A stretch of 64,000 nt of DNA from Bacteroidota bacterium (GTDB lineage: Bacteria; Bacteroidota; Bacteroidia; UKL13-3), in the NCBI GenBank assembly GCA_013298895.1, contig JAAFJM010000013.1, positions 16,170 to 80,169 of the forward strand, read 5' to 3'. The notes beneath the pieces are model-generated. The model did not search any database and was not told the DNA's origin. It was given only the letters and a program-made list of their open reading frames with translations. Of this stretch, positions 47,416-56,434 are shown one piece after another (within the stretch, counting starts at the first letter, position 1; every line of letters starts with the position of its first letter). Position numbers and translations under genes: made by a program.

Positions 47416-47700
47416 TTGAACTACATTAAGTTTGCTATCAATAGTTTGGTAATAATGCTTTGCATTTTAGGCTTATGTTTTATAGATTTTTATATGATAA
47501 CTCCTTTGCTACCAATGCCTCAGGATATTTGTTATTGCCATTCTCACGAGCCATCGTTTTTTATAAAACACTTTTATTTAGATAGTTCAGGTCATATAGA
47601 GCCACCTTTTAGTGCTATTCATATGTTGTTTTTATTTGTATTAGGATGTTGGCTTGGTTATTTTGTCAATTTAAAATGGAAAAAATTTCTAAAAAAATAA
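47416..47700 (+). CDS. small two-span membrane protein
   Basis: 94 residues if the TTG at 47416 is used; GGGAGAA lies just upstream. Spans: FAINSLVIMLCILGLCFIDF and AIHMLFLFVLGCWLGYFVNL. The loop has CYCHSHEPSF. No family recognised. A later in-frame ATG (47458) would remove half of the first span, so TTG is favoured but unsure. It may share a transcript with the lipoprotein gene before it. Confidence 0.45.
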   Translation: MNYIKFAINSLVIMLCILGLCFIDFYMITPLLPMPQDICYCHSHEPSFFIKHFYLDSSGHIEPPFSAIHMLFLFVLGCWLGYFVNLKWKKFLKK

Positions 47701-47730
47701 TGGTTTTGTATGAAGTTAGTATTTTCGCCA

Positions 47731-47762
47731 TTGTTGGTGTTAAAGCGAAGCGACACCAACAA
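47731..47762. repeat. dispersed inverted-repeat element, copy 2
   Basis: Arms TTGTTGGTGT and ACACCAACAA with loop TAAAGCGAAGCG, matching the copy at 28943-28974 in both arms and most of the loop, including the GCCA just before it. The rest of the 47701-47954 gap contains a CCTATAAGTATAGG palindrome near 47875 and nothing else I can name. Confidence 0.75.
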
Positions 47763-47954
47763 GAAATTCCATAAACTACTAATAATTTACACTTTGTTTT
47801 TTATGCTTTTATCTGCATGTTTGAATACAGTTTGTGAATATTCCTGATGAATTGAGTTTCACACTCTGACGTTACCTATAAGTATAGGCAGACCGCTGCC
47901 GACAATTAAACCTATTTACATTTTATTAGTCTAACCGTTTCAAAACGTAAAAAA

Positions 47955-48800
47955 ATGCGAATATTATTTTTACTATTGTTTTTGACAATTTTATCTTGTT
48001 CGAAACATAATACCATAACAACAGAACCTAAGCCACAAGCTTTTGTGGGAACAAAATCTGTAACATATAATGGAGTTAATTTTAACTTGGTAATAGACAA
48101 ACCTGCTTTGAAGGAAGTGGATGTTTTAGTAGTGTATCACGGAACTGTAATGTATGACAGTTTGATTTTAGATGCTTCTACCTCACTGATAGACAAAGTA
48201 AAAACAATTTTAGACAGGGAAGACATGATGATAGTGAGTGTTGCCTATCCTGAACAAAATTTACTAATGGGCGACAATATTCGCGAAGCAGAAGCAGGAT
48301 TACTTTGGGTGAAAAATAAAGCAAACGAAGAACTAGGCGTAACTGTCAAAAAAGTATTTTTACTCGGGCATTCGCAAGGTGGATATTTAGTAACACGGCT
48401 AAACACCATGCACCAAACGAACGGAGTAATTGCCAATGGACCAGGACCATTAAATCTTGTGTATCGTTGTCAATTAAAAGAAAACGGAACAATTCCAAAC
48501 GGAATAACTTGTTCGTTGCTAAAAAACACCTACGGTACAACAACAGCAAATCCAACTGCTTATTTTCAACGTTCTTTGTTGAACTTTACCACAGGTTTTA
48601 AGTCAGACATTTTATTTGTACAAGGACTTAACGATACTCCTATTCAAATGTATTCTTGGCCAACTTTTAAACAAGATGTAATGAACTGTACTACTTGCCA
48701 AAATAGTCAATTTTTAGAGTTGGCAGGTGAAGGTCATGGTGCTTTGTTTACAAGTTCAACGGCAAAAACAGAGTTTAATAATTTTATAAATACTCGATGA
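47955..48800 (+). CDS. alpha/beta hydrolase lipoprotein (peptidase S9-like)
   Basis: A 281-residue lipoprotein: signal peptide with lipidated C15 (TILSC). The hydrolase triad is readable: nucleophile S140 in LLGHSQGGYL, acid D227 in FVQGLNDTPIQ and base H261 in AGEGHGAL. VVYHGTVM near 59-66 fits the oxyanion loop. This is the short prolyl-oligopeptidase/dienelactone-type layout without a propeller. Substrate unknown. It lies in the accessory patch and is followed by an attC-like structure. Confidence 0.85.
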   Translation: MRILFLLLFLTILSCSKHNTITTEPKPQAFVGTKSVTYNGVNFNLVIDKPALKEVDVLVVYHGTVMYDSLILDASTSLIDKVKTILDREDMMIVSVAYPEQNLLMGDNIREAEAGLLWVKNKANEELGVTVKKVFLLGHSQGGYLVTRLNTMHQTNGVIANGPGPLNLVYRCQLKENGTIPNGITCSLLKNTYGTTTANPTAYFQRSLLNFTTGFKSDILFVQGLNDTPIQMYSWPTFKQDVMNCTTCQNSQFLELAGEGHGALFTSSTAKTEFNNFINTR

Positions 48801-48818
48801 TAAAACAGAAAACCTACA

Positions 48819-48924
48819 GCCAAAATGGGTTTGGCAAAAGTGGGGCTTTATTGCTAGGTTGAACATTTGTACTTTCTAAACCCGACCTTAGCTAAGTTCC
48901 AAACTGTTGGCGGTAATGTTGGAC
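48819..48924. repeat. attC-like imperfect inverted repeat after the hydrolase gene
   Basis: GCCAAAATGGGTTTGG (48819-48834) pairs, with bulges, to CCAAACTGTTGGC (48899-48911). The right end GTTGGAC (48918-48924) fits the integron core GTTRRRY and is followed by a small ORF starting 20 bases later, as in gene cassettes. A matching RYYYAAC core on the left is not evident, so the assignment is tentative. Confidence 0.4.
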
Positions 48925-48943
48925 GACCCAAACAAAACAAACA

Positions 48944-49192
48944 ATGACAAAAATAATTTTGATAGTAACGACAACCCTTTTAACAATTCTAACAATTGTT
49001 TTCGTTATGATATTAATAGAAAGATTGACTTTGCCATATAATTCAGAGGGAAACTACTTTGACGAAAAGGATTTTTTAGTTTACAACCAACAATCTATTA
49101 TTGCTTATGGTCTTTTGACGTTTATATTTTTAACAACAACAGTTATTGCAATATATTTTACAATAAAAAAAATAAAGACTACTTTAAGATAA
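48944..49192 (+). CDS. small two-span membrane protein
   Basis: 82 residues with two membrane spans (ILIVTTTLLTILTIVFVMIL and SIIAYGLLTFIFLTTTVIAI) and a short polar loop (YNSEGNYFDEKDFLVYNQ). The C-terminus is basic. No family recognised. It starts 20 bases after a GTTRRRY-type sequence and has no functional neighbour, which fits a solitary cassette-like gene. Confidence 0.55.
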   Translation: MTKIILIVTTTLLTILTIVFVMILIERLTLPYNSEGNYFDEKDFLVYNQQSIIAYGLLTFIFLTTTVIAIYFTIKKIKTTLR

Positions 49193-49288
49193 TTGCATCT
49201 ATAAGAAAGTGGCCGTTCATTGCTTAAATTATCTCGAAAGTTTGTGGTAAGGGGAACGTAAAAACGAACATCGAAAACAATTTAAAAC

Positions 49289-49316
49289 AAAAAACTGCCC
49301 TTGTGAGGCAGTTTTT
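49289..49316. terminator. terminator between convergent genes
   Basis: AAAACTGCC and GGCAGTTTT around a seven-base loop, with A- and T-runs outside; it sits just downstream of the minus-strand Spy-like gene and can serve both strands. Confidence 0.85.
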
Positions 49317-49336
49317 CTAATAAAATAATTGGTTTA

Positions 49337-49783
49337 TTAAAAAGCTTCATCGTCTAAATGGTTTTCCATTTCAGGGTCCATTGCAGGTGTGTTTTTGCCA
49401 CCCTTGCTGCCTCTTCCTTTTCCAGCTCTTTTGTTTTTCATACTTTGGCGTAATTCTTTTTTAGCGGCTTCGTATTTTACTTTTTGGTCATCGGATAAAA
49501 TGCTTGTAAAGCGGTTGTCGGTTTTTTTGCGTTGTTCCTTAATTGCCGTTTTAGCTTGGTCGCTATTCGATTTTTTTAACTCAGTCTTTAACCCAACCAT
49601 GCTATTAAAATGTTCGGTAAAAATTACAGTAGCTTTTTGTTGTTGGTCGGCTGTTAAAGCTAACTTTTCGGTTAACTTAGTAACCATCATTTTGGCTTTT
49701 TCGTCAGCTCCTTTTTGAGCAAATAATAGGTTAACACCCATGGTTAACACTATGGCAAGGCTTAATTTAATTAACTTATTCAT
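49337..49783 (-). CDS. Spy/CpxP-like periplasmic protein
   Basis: 148 residues: Sec signal (cleavage after LLFAQ) and a mostly helical mature part with KLALTADQQQKATVIFTEHF and SILSDDQKVKYEAAKKELRQ, two LTxxQ-like segments as in Spy and CpxP periplasmic chaperones. A basic, glycine-rich linker (KNKRAGKGRGSKGGK) and an acidic tail follow. A chaperone or envelope-stress role is inferred from the fold only. Confidence 0.7.
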   Translation of the reverse strand: MNKLIKLSLAIVLTMGVNLLFAQKGADEKAKMMVTKLTEKLALTADQQQKATVIFTEHFNSMVGLKTELKKSNSDQAKTAIKEQRKKTDNRFTSILSDDQKVKYEAAKKELRQSMKNKRAGKGRGSKGGKNTPAMDPEMENHLDDEAF

Positions 49784-49997
49784 GGTCGTATTTATTTAAT
49801 GTTTGTTATGGATGTTTATTGTATTGAATAGTTTAATTAGGCTGAAATTTATTTTTATTTTTTTATGTTAATGTCTGTATTTCACAAAATTAAACAAAAC
49901 ACAAAAAAATGTTTATTATATCATTCCTTAAAACTTGCATCATTATTAATAAAATTGCTATTTTGAAAGTCCATTAAACCGTTTAGTTTGTATTAAA

Positions 49998-50837
49998 ATG
50001 TTTGTCAAAATAAAGTTTGTTTCCATTTTTGCCATTTGCTTGTTATTGTTTTTCAGTAACAAGGAACTATCAGCGCAAGTAGGTTTTGATAAAGTAGATA
50101 GCTTAAAACAAAAAATGGCAAGCCCCGCTTCAAACCTTAATGTAAACAAAGTTGACACTTCTATTTTTGACATAAACCGAGACTTAGAAGATCAGCTAAT
50201 GCCACTAGATTCGATACTGTTGCTTGCTACAGAAAATTCGGCAAACATAAAAATGGCTATTGCCGAAACAATGAAATTTAAGTATAATCGAGAATACATT
50301 AAATGGATTTGGCTGAACTCTGTTCAATTATTTTATAATTATGGTTATGGAAATCAAGTAACAAATCAAATAGCCAGTAACCAACAGGTAGATGTGGCCA
50401 CACAAAGTTTGGGAATTGGCTATAGAGTAGGTGTTAATGTTGTTTTGCCTTTAGGCGATTTGATTGGAAGAGCAGCAAGATTAAAGTCGTTAAAATACGA
50501 AACGGATTTGGCTATGCACAAACAAGATGAAGCCAGAAGAATATACAAAAGATTAATTATTGATGATTATTTTGCATTGATAGCCAATCAAAAGTTATTA
50601 ATTGTGAAAAGCCAAGATTTAGAGACTAGCCGTATCACTGCTGAATTAGCATTCATTGAAATGCGCAGAGGTAAAACCCAACCTGCAGAATTAAGTAGAT
50701 TAAGAAATATAATGGCAGTAGCCGAAGTTGGCTATGAACAAGCCAAACGCGATTTTTTATCATCCTACTATAGATTAGAATCTACCTTAACTCAACCATT
50801 GATAAATTTTAGAAAAAGAGAGGTTAATAAGCCATAA
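49998..50837 (+). CDS. short TolC-like outer membrane protein of the polysaccharide locus
   Basis: 279 residues: N-terminal signal (cleavage near ELSAQ), then one set of OEP-type helices (MPLDSILLLATENSANIKMA; MHKQDEARRIYKRLIIDDYF; AELAFIEMRRGKTQPAELSR) with barrel strands between (LGIGYRVGVNVVLPLGDLIG). TolC proteins have two such halves and about 450 residues; this has about one. It is translationally coupled to the chain-length regulator gene: its TAA overlaps the next ATG by one base. An export role for polysaccharide is inferred from context. Confidence 0.75.
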   Translation: MFVKIKFVSIFAICLLLFFSNKELSAQVGFDKVDSLKQKMASPASNLNVNKVDTSIFDINRDLEDQLMPLDSILLLATENSANIKMAIAETMKFKYNREYIKWIWLNSVQLFYNYGYGNQVTNQIASNQQVDVATQSLGIGYRVGVNVVLPLGDLIGRAARLKSLKYETDLAMHKQDEARRIYKRLIIDDYFALIANQKLLIVKSQDLETSRITAELAFIEMRRGKTQPAELSRLRNIMAVAEVGYEQAKRDFLSSYYRLESTLTQPLINFRKREVNKP

Positions 50838-53050
50838 TGAATATCATTTCATTTTTAAGAATAATTGCACTCAAGTGGAAATGGTTAATGCTATTTCCGC
50901 TTTTATTAGCAGCAACAGTTTTTCTGTTAACGCGTGATCAAGTGCGAGAATACCAAACTAATGCTACAGTTTATACAGGTTTAGCATCTGGTTATAGCAT
51001 CACCGATGATGATAAAACCAAAATAGATTTATTTGAAGTTAACAATGCATTTGATAATTTATTAATTACTGTAAAAAGCCGCGAAACGCTTGAAGAAGTG
51101 GGCATGAAGCTTTTGGCACAACATTTACTTTTGGCACAACCAAGCGATGATGTTTTAGGTGAAAGGGCATTTAGTAAATTGAAGGAGTTAATTTCTGAGG
51201 AAGATAGAGCCAAGTTAATTGTACCCGGAAGTTTTGAACGAACATTTAAACGAATTCAAGGTATAAAAGATAGTACCTCTAAAAATGCTGTCCGCAGTAT
51301 CTTAAATGTCAAAGAGGTTTATTACAGTCCAGAGTATATTCTTTCTTGTTTAACTGCTAATAGAAAAGCAAGTTCGGATATGGTTGAAATGAGTATTAAA
51401 ACAACTGATCCAGGTGTTGCGGTTAATATGCTAACTTTTTTAATACAAACTTTTAGTGAAAGATTTAAATCTATAAAAGGATCTGAAACCCAAAATGTAG
51501 TTAGGTATTTTGAAAACCAATTAAAGCTATCATCTAATTCACTTCAAAATTCAGAAGGTAAATTGCGTGAATTTGGTATCAATAATAAAATTATTAATTA
51601 TTACGAACAAGCCAAGTTTGTGGCGGAAAGTAAGGAAGATTTATCTACCGATTACTACAAAGAGAAAATGCGCTTTGAGGCTGCTAATTCTGCCATTACA
51701 CGTATTGAAGAAAAAATGTCTAAGTACACAGATGTTTTAAAAAACAATGATGAAATGATGAAAGTTCGTCAAGAAATTTCACAGTTGAATATCAATATAG
51801 CTAACGCCAAAGCCTATAAAATGAATGTTGGTCAAATTGATAATATGGAAAGTCAATTAGAACAACTGAAGGAAAAAATAAAGGATAAAGCTCGCGATTA
51901 TTATAATTTTAACAACAATATTGAATGGATTCCTCAAGAAGCATTATTAAATGAGTGGTTAGCCAAATTAGTTGAACTTGAAGAAAGTAGAGGGCGATTA
52001 ATGGTTTATGATTCACGTTTAAAACAATACGATGGAATTTATGCACAGTTTGCGCCTATGGGCTCTACTATGAGTCAATTAGATAGAGAAATAGGAATTA
52101 GTGAAAAGGAATACCTTTCTATTTTGCATGGATTAAATTTAGCCAAATTACGCCAGCAAAATATTGAAATGAGTAATAATCTTAAAACAATTGATGCTCC
52201 TAATTTGCCATTATCTCCTCTTCCTTCTAAAAGAGGTTTGTTAATTATAGTAGCATTTATTGGTGGTTTTGTGGTGTTATTATCTTATTACATAGCGGGT
52301 GAGTTAATGAATAACTCAGTAAGAACACCAGAAAAAGTAGAAGAGTTAATAGGTATTCCTTTATTGAGTGCCTTACCTGATTTGTCGGTAGGTTCAAGTA
52401 AAATAGTAAATATCGATGAAATGAATGCAGCCTTGGTACAAAGGGTTATCAATTCTATTTTTATTGAGTTAAAAAGAAATAAGCCCCATGCTGAGCGTCA
52501 TGTAATTACAGTTTTGAGTACTAAAACGGGTGAAGGAAAGTCGTATTTTTCGCAATTAATTGCCTCTAAATTAGCTCAAATTAAAAATGATGTAATATTA
52601 TTATATCCTGAAACGTCATCAAAAAGTGACAACATGCAAGGTGTCAAAACACATCACGATTTACAATTAAAAGAATATAAAGTTATAGATAAATTGGTAG
52701 ATGCAGATGGTATCACCGATTTGATTGAAGCTAATAATAATAAACCTTTAGAAGAAGGAAAACATAGTTTTGTAATTATAGAGTTACCAAGTTTAAATAA
52801 ATATCCAGTTCCTATCCAAATTTTAGATCAATCTGATGTTTCAATATTGATTGTACACGCTAACAAAAGTTGGACAAGCAGTGATAAACGAATTTTAAAA
52901 GAATTTGAAACTGTTCGTCAAAATCAAACCAAGGTATTATTGAATAGAGTTGTTCCTGATTTGTTGGAAGGTATCTATGGTGAAATTCCTAAACAACGTT
53001 CAAAATTGCGCAAAAAAATGAAGTTAATGTTTGGAGGCCAAAAGTACTAA
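50837..53050 (+). CDS. Wzc/GumC-like chain-length protein with degenerate kinase domain
   Basis: A 737-residue inner-membrane protein: first span about 12-32, a long periplasmic part with Wzz fold and coiled coil (about 190-440), a second span near 472-492 (LLIIVAFIGGFVVLLSYYIA) after the PLSPLPSKRG proline motif, and a cytoplasmic tyrosine-kinase-like domain. Walker A is present (STKTGEGKS, about 558-567). Walker A' (VILLYPETSS, near 585) has no aspartates, and Walker B (VIIELPS, near 645) has Glu-Leu where Asp-Thr is usual. There is no tyrosine cluster at the C-terminus. It probably controls polymer length or export without kinase activity. Confidence 0.87.
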   Translation: MNIISFLRIIALKWKWLMLFPLLLAATVFLLTRDQVREYQTNATVYTGLASGYSITDDDKTKIDLFEVNNAFDNLLITVKSRETLEEVGMKLLAQHLLLAQPSDDVLGERAFSKLKELISEEDRAKLIVPGSFERTFKRIQGIKDSTSKNAVRSILNVKEVYYSPEYILSCLTANRKASSDMVEMSIKTTDPGVAVNMLTFLIQTFSERFKSIKGSETQNVVRYFENQLKLSSNSLQNSEGKLREFGINNKIINYYEQAKFVAESKEDLSTDYYKEKMRFEAANSAITRIEEKMSKYTDVLKNNDEMMKVRQEISQLNINIANAKAYKMNVGQIDNMESQLEQLKEKIKDKARDYYNFNNNIEWIPQEALLNEWLAKLVELEESRGRLMVYDSRLKQYDGIYAQFAPMGSTMSQLDREIGISEKEYLSILHGLNLAKLRQQNIEMSNNLKTIDAPNLPLSPLPSKRGLLIIVAFIGGFVVLLSYYIAGELMNNSVRTPEKVEELIGIPLLSALPDLSVGSSKIVNIDEMNAALVQRVINSIFIELKRNKPHAERHVITVLSTKTGEGKSYFSQLIASKLAQIKNDVILLYPETSSKSDNMQGVKTHHDLQLKEYKVIDKLVDADGITDLIEANNNKPLEEGKHSFVIIELPSLNKYPVPIQILDQSDVSILIVHANKSWTSSDKRILKEFETVRQNQTKVLLNRVVPDLLEGIYGEIPKQRSKLRKKMKLMFGGQKY

Positions 53051-53053
53051 CCT

Positions 53054-54517
53054 ATGCAGTTTGCACCACATAAAAAAGGTTTGCAATTAAATGAATTGCT
53101 ACAATCATTTTTAGTAGCTGCAATTGCTGTAACATTGGGAATTATGGTGGCTAAGCTAGGCATTGGCATAGCTGGTGCCATGATTGGTTTGCCTTTGGTT
53201 ATAGCCTACTTAGTTTATATTTTTAAAAATCCTCGTATTGGGGTAATCACCGTTTTTCATTATAGTTTCATAGTAAATGGATTGAGCAGGTATTTACCGC
53301 CTTCAGTTCCATATGGTTTGGTAGTAGATGCTGTTTTTATTATAACAGTAATTGCCTGCGTTTTTACCATCAAAAAAGAGCAAGCTGCTCGTATAAATAA
53401 TCCAGCATTTTGGCTTTCGTTTGCTTGGATGATGTGGATAATGTTTGAATTGTTTAATCCGGAAGCAACTAGTAAAGAGGCTTGGTTTTATGCCATGCGT
53501 GGAATTGGTTTATACCCGGTTCTGCAAATCCCACTTATGCTTATACTAATGCCTGATAGAAAAGATTTAACTTTTTTATTTAAATTGGTACTTGGATGGG
53601 CTTTAATAGCATCACTTTATGCATTTAAGCAACATTATATTGGTATAGATTCGTTTGAACAAAAATGGTTAGACGATGGCGGAAAAGTAACCCATTGTAT
53701 TCAAGGCCGGATGCGCATTTGGTCGTTTTACTCTGATGCTGGTCAATTTGGTGCTGGTATGGCCCATATGGCCGTTTTTTGTATCATTTTAGCACTTTCG
53801 CCTATTAATACCAAGAAACAAAAAATTGGATATTGGATTGCATTTGCCATGGTGTTTTGGGGTTATGCTTTATCAGGAAGCAGAGGTCCATTATTTGTAA
53901 TAATTGGTGGTTTATTTATTTACCTATTAATGATTGGCAATATTAAAATTTTAGTAATTGGCGGTTTAGTAGGAGGGTTGTTTTTTGGATTACTCAAATT
54001 TACCTCTGTTGGAAGTAGTAATTATCAAATTCAGCGAATGCGCTCCGGTTTAGATCCAAACGACCCTTCGCTATTGGTACGTTTGGAAAATCAAAAAAAT
54101 TTAAAAACTTATTTAGCCTCAAGGCCAATTGGAGCTGGAATAGGAACAGGTGGAAGTTGGGGAGATAGGTTTTATAAAGGTCGTTGGTTAAGTACGGTGC
54201 AGCTCGATAGTTGGTATGTGCGTATTTGGGTTGAAATGGGTGTAGTAGGTTTAACTTTGCATTTATTACATTTATTTATATGTTTGGGGGTTGGAATGTA
54301 TAACATTACCAAAATTAAAGATCCTCATTTGCGAACGCAAATTATAGCTTTGGCTGCGGGTTTTTTTGGGATTATGTTTGCCAGCTATGGAAATCAAATA
54401 TTAGGACAAAACCCTACAGCTGTAGTAATGTATATGAGCATGGTTTATTTCTTTATATGCAGAAATTGGGTTGATAAAGATGGCAATATATTGCCCGAAC
54501 ACGACATTGATAAGTAA
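53054..54517 (+). CDS. O-antigen polymerase/ligase-like membrane protein
   Basis: A 487-residue protein with about twelve spans and the large periplasmic loop of Wzy/WaaL-type proteins (about 310-365, with SGLDPNDPSLLVRLENQKNL). GYALSGSRGPLFVIIGGLFI is the typical conserved stretch before it, and DSWYVRIWVEMGVVGLTLHL the one after. It would polymerise or ligate polysaccharide repeat units in the periplasm. It begins three bases after the Wzc-like gene. Confidence 0.85.
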   Translation: MQFAPHKKGLQLNELLQSFLVAAIAVTLGIMVAKLGIGIAGAMIGLPLVIAYLVYIFKNPRIGVITVFHYSFIVNGLSRYLPPSVPYGLVVDAVFIITVIACVFTIKKEQAARINNPAFWLSFAWMMWIMFELFNPEATSKEAWFYAMRGIGLYPVLQIPLMLILMPDRKDLTFLFKLVLGWALIASLYAFKQHYIGIDSFEQKWLDDGGKVTHCIQGRMRIWSFYSDAGQFGAGMAHMAVFCIILALSPINTKKQKIGYWIAFAMVFWGYALSGSRGPLFVIIGGLFIYLLMIGNIKILVIGGLVGGLFFGLLKFTSVGSSNYQIQRMRSGLDPNDPSLLVRLENQKNLKTYLASRPIGAGIGTGGSWGDRFYKGRWLSTVQLDSWYVRIWVEMGVVGLTLHLLHLFICLGVGMYNITKIKDPHLRTQIIALAAGFFGIMFASYGNQILGQNPTAVVMYMSMVYFFICRNWVDKDGNILPEHDIDK

Positions 54518-55829
54518 GGAAAAACTTAAGTTAACTAAATATAACTCGCTGCAAATTTATCAGTTTTTGCGTTATGGAAGTTTCTTTTTAATTTCCATTG
54601 TGCTGGCAAAAATTGCATTTTATCGCTTTAATCCTGGTTATGGAACCAGTATTATTGGACGCTATGAGTTTTTAATGGTGGTAAGTTCTAGCTTAACTTT
54701 TTTTTGGGTTTCGAGTATTTGTAACACTTTAGTTCCTTTTTTTAATGCGAGTAATGAAGATAAACAGAGGCGGATTTTATTCAATGCATTTGCATTAATG
54801 GTAGCATTTTCTTTATTAGCAGGTATCATTACTTTTTGTTTTGGATTTTATAAAAAGGATGATGCATACCTTTTTCATATGTTTTCGTTAGTGGTTTTTT
54901 TAAACACACCCACTTTTATAGTTGATTACATTTTTTTTCTAAAAGGTAAGTATCGGTCGCTTATTATTTGGGGCATAGTTACTTTTACAGCTCATACATT
55001 GATGCTTTGTTTGCCTTTGTTTTTTAGGCAAACCTTAAACCTAGCGGTAAACTTATTGGTAATTTTGGCTTTGTTAAAGTTTAATTACACCATTATATTA
55101 TTAATGAAATACTCTACCATAACCATTAATACTAGGCTTATTCAAGAGTTTATGATTAAAGTAATGCCATTTATGTTTTCTATACTTTTAGCCGGAAGTA
55201 TGGATTATATAAACAGTTTTATTGTAGTACATTACTTTACCGAAGCCGATTTTGCAGTTTTTAGATACGGAGCGAAAGAATTACCTATATTTTTAATTAT
55301 GGCCAATTCATTGAGTAATATATACAGTGGGGAGATTGCCAATTTAAATAAACAAGGCCTTTTAAACCAAGGGTTAACTAAGCTAAAAAATAGCAGTCGA
55401 AGACTCATGTATTGGTTATTTCCTTTGGCCATTATTCTGTTATTTGTTAGTAAACCAATGTATATTGCTTTATATAATAATGATTTAGTTGAAGGTTATA
55501 AAATTTTCAATATTTCATTATTACTCATCATTAGCAGGTTAATTTTCCCTCAAACCGTGCTTACTGGTTTAATTAAAACACGTGCATTTTATTTGGTTTC
55601 TACCAATGTATTAATTGTGAATGTAATACTTGCTATTTGGTTTATTCAATTATTTGGTATTTCAGGAATTGCATACGCTACTGCTATTTCGTTCTTAGTA
55701 GAAAAAATTCAATTGGTAATTTATTGTAAAATAGAAGGAATCAGATTTAAAGAATATACGCCTGTGGTAGAATATTTTGTGTTTAGTTTCTTAATGCTTG
55801 CAGCTTTTGTTATTTCTATAACTATTTAA
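54480..55829 (+). CDS. polysaccharide flippase-like membrane protein (Wzx-type)
   Basis: About 450 residues and twelve or more spans of the MATE/MVF-type flippase fold: LQIYQFLRYGSFFLISIVLA, then FADFAVFRYGAKELPIFLIM-type loop and LLLIISRLIFPQTVLTGLIK. It would move lipid-linked repeat units across the inner membrane for the Wzy-like protein. The ATG at 54480 overlaps the preceding gene by 38 bases; a TTG at 54507 would shorten this, so the exact start is unsure. Confidence 0.82.
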   Translation: MAIYCPNTTLISKEKLKLTKYNSLQIYQFLRYGSFFLISIVLAKIAFYRFNPGYGTSIIGRYEFLMVVSSSLTFFWVSSICNTLVPFFNASNEDKQRRILFNAFALMVAFSLLAGIITFCFGFYKKDDAYLFHMFSLVVFLNTPTFIVDYIFFLKGKYRSLIIWGIVTFTAHTLMLCLPLFFRQTLNLAVNLLVILALLKFNYTIILLMKYSTITINTRLIQEFMIKVMPFMFSILLAGSMDYINSFIVVHYFTEADFAVFRYGAKELPIFLIMANSLSNIYSGEIANLNKQGLLNQGLTKLKNSSRRLMYWLFPLAIILLFVSKPMYIALYNNDLVEGYKIFNISLLLIISRLIFPQTVLTGLIKTRAFYLVSTNVLIVNVILAIWFIQLFGISGIAYATAISFLVEKIQLVIYCKIEGIRFKEYTPVVEYFVFSFLMLAAFVISITI

Positions 55830-55843
55830 TTTTTTCAAAAACA

Positions 55844-56347
55844 ATGCAATACACAGCCGATTACTTTATTAATAAATTGGGTTTGACCAAACATATAGAA
55901 GGAGGTTCGTTTAAAGAAACGTATCGGTCCAATTTTGAAATAAATAAGCAAAATTTACCAGTCTATTTTAAAGGAAATAGAAATATAAGTACAGGAATTT
56001 ATTTTTTATTGGAGCATGGTCAGTTTTCGGCTTTTCATAAAATAGCAAGCGATGAAATGTGGCATTTTTACTATGGAAAAGCCCTTACTGTTTACGAAAT
56101 TGAACCTGACGGAAACTTAATTACACATAAATTAGGAACCAATTTAGAAAATGGAGAAACTTTTCAATGTGTAATAAAATCAGGTAATTGGTTTGGTTCT
56201 CGGTGCGAAGTAAGTAATGGCTTTAGTTTAGTGGGTTGCACCGTATCTCCAGGTTTTGATTTTGCCGATTTTGAATTAGCAAATAGAGAAAGTTTAACCA
56301 ATCGATATCCTCATTTGACTGAACTAATTGGACAAATGTGTTATTAG
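55844..56347 (+). CDS. cupin domain-containing protein (DUF985)
   Basis: 167 residues of the DUF985 cupin family: YFINKLGLTKHIEGGSFKET, then TGIYFLLEHGQFSAFHKIAS, DEMWHFYYGKALTVYEIEPD and the C-terminal SLVGCTVSPGFDFADFELAN. The fold is a small beta barrel; some relatives bind sugars or metals. It follows the flippase gene by 14 bases, so it may belong to the polysaccharide operon, possibly as a sugar-modifying enzyme, but this is unproven. Confidence 0.88.
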   Translation: MQYTADYFINKLGLTKHIEGGSFKETYRSNFEINKQNLPVYFKGNRNISTGIYFLLEHGQFSAFHKIASDEMWHFYYGKALTVYEIEPDGNLITHKLGTNLENGETFQCVIKSGNWFGSRCEVSNGFSLVGCTVSPGFDFADFELANRESLTNRYPHLTELIGQMCY

Positions 56348-56434
56348 TAAATACTTAATAAACCGTTCATATAAATGGTTTGGGTGTTATTGTTTTAAAA
56401 TTTATTATTTGTAACAAATATTCATTTTAGTTTT

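Noticed and set aside
50837..53050. Active BY-kinase (Wzc) call
   Set aside because: Walker A' and B aspartates and the tyrosine cluster are missing, so only a Wzc-like pseudokinase is claimed.
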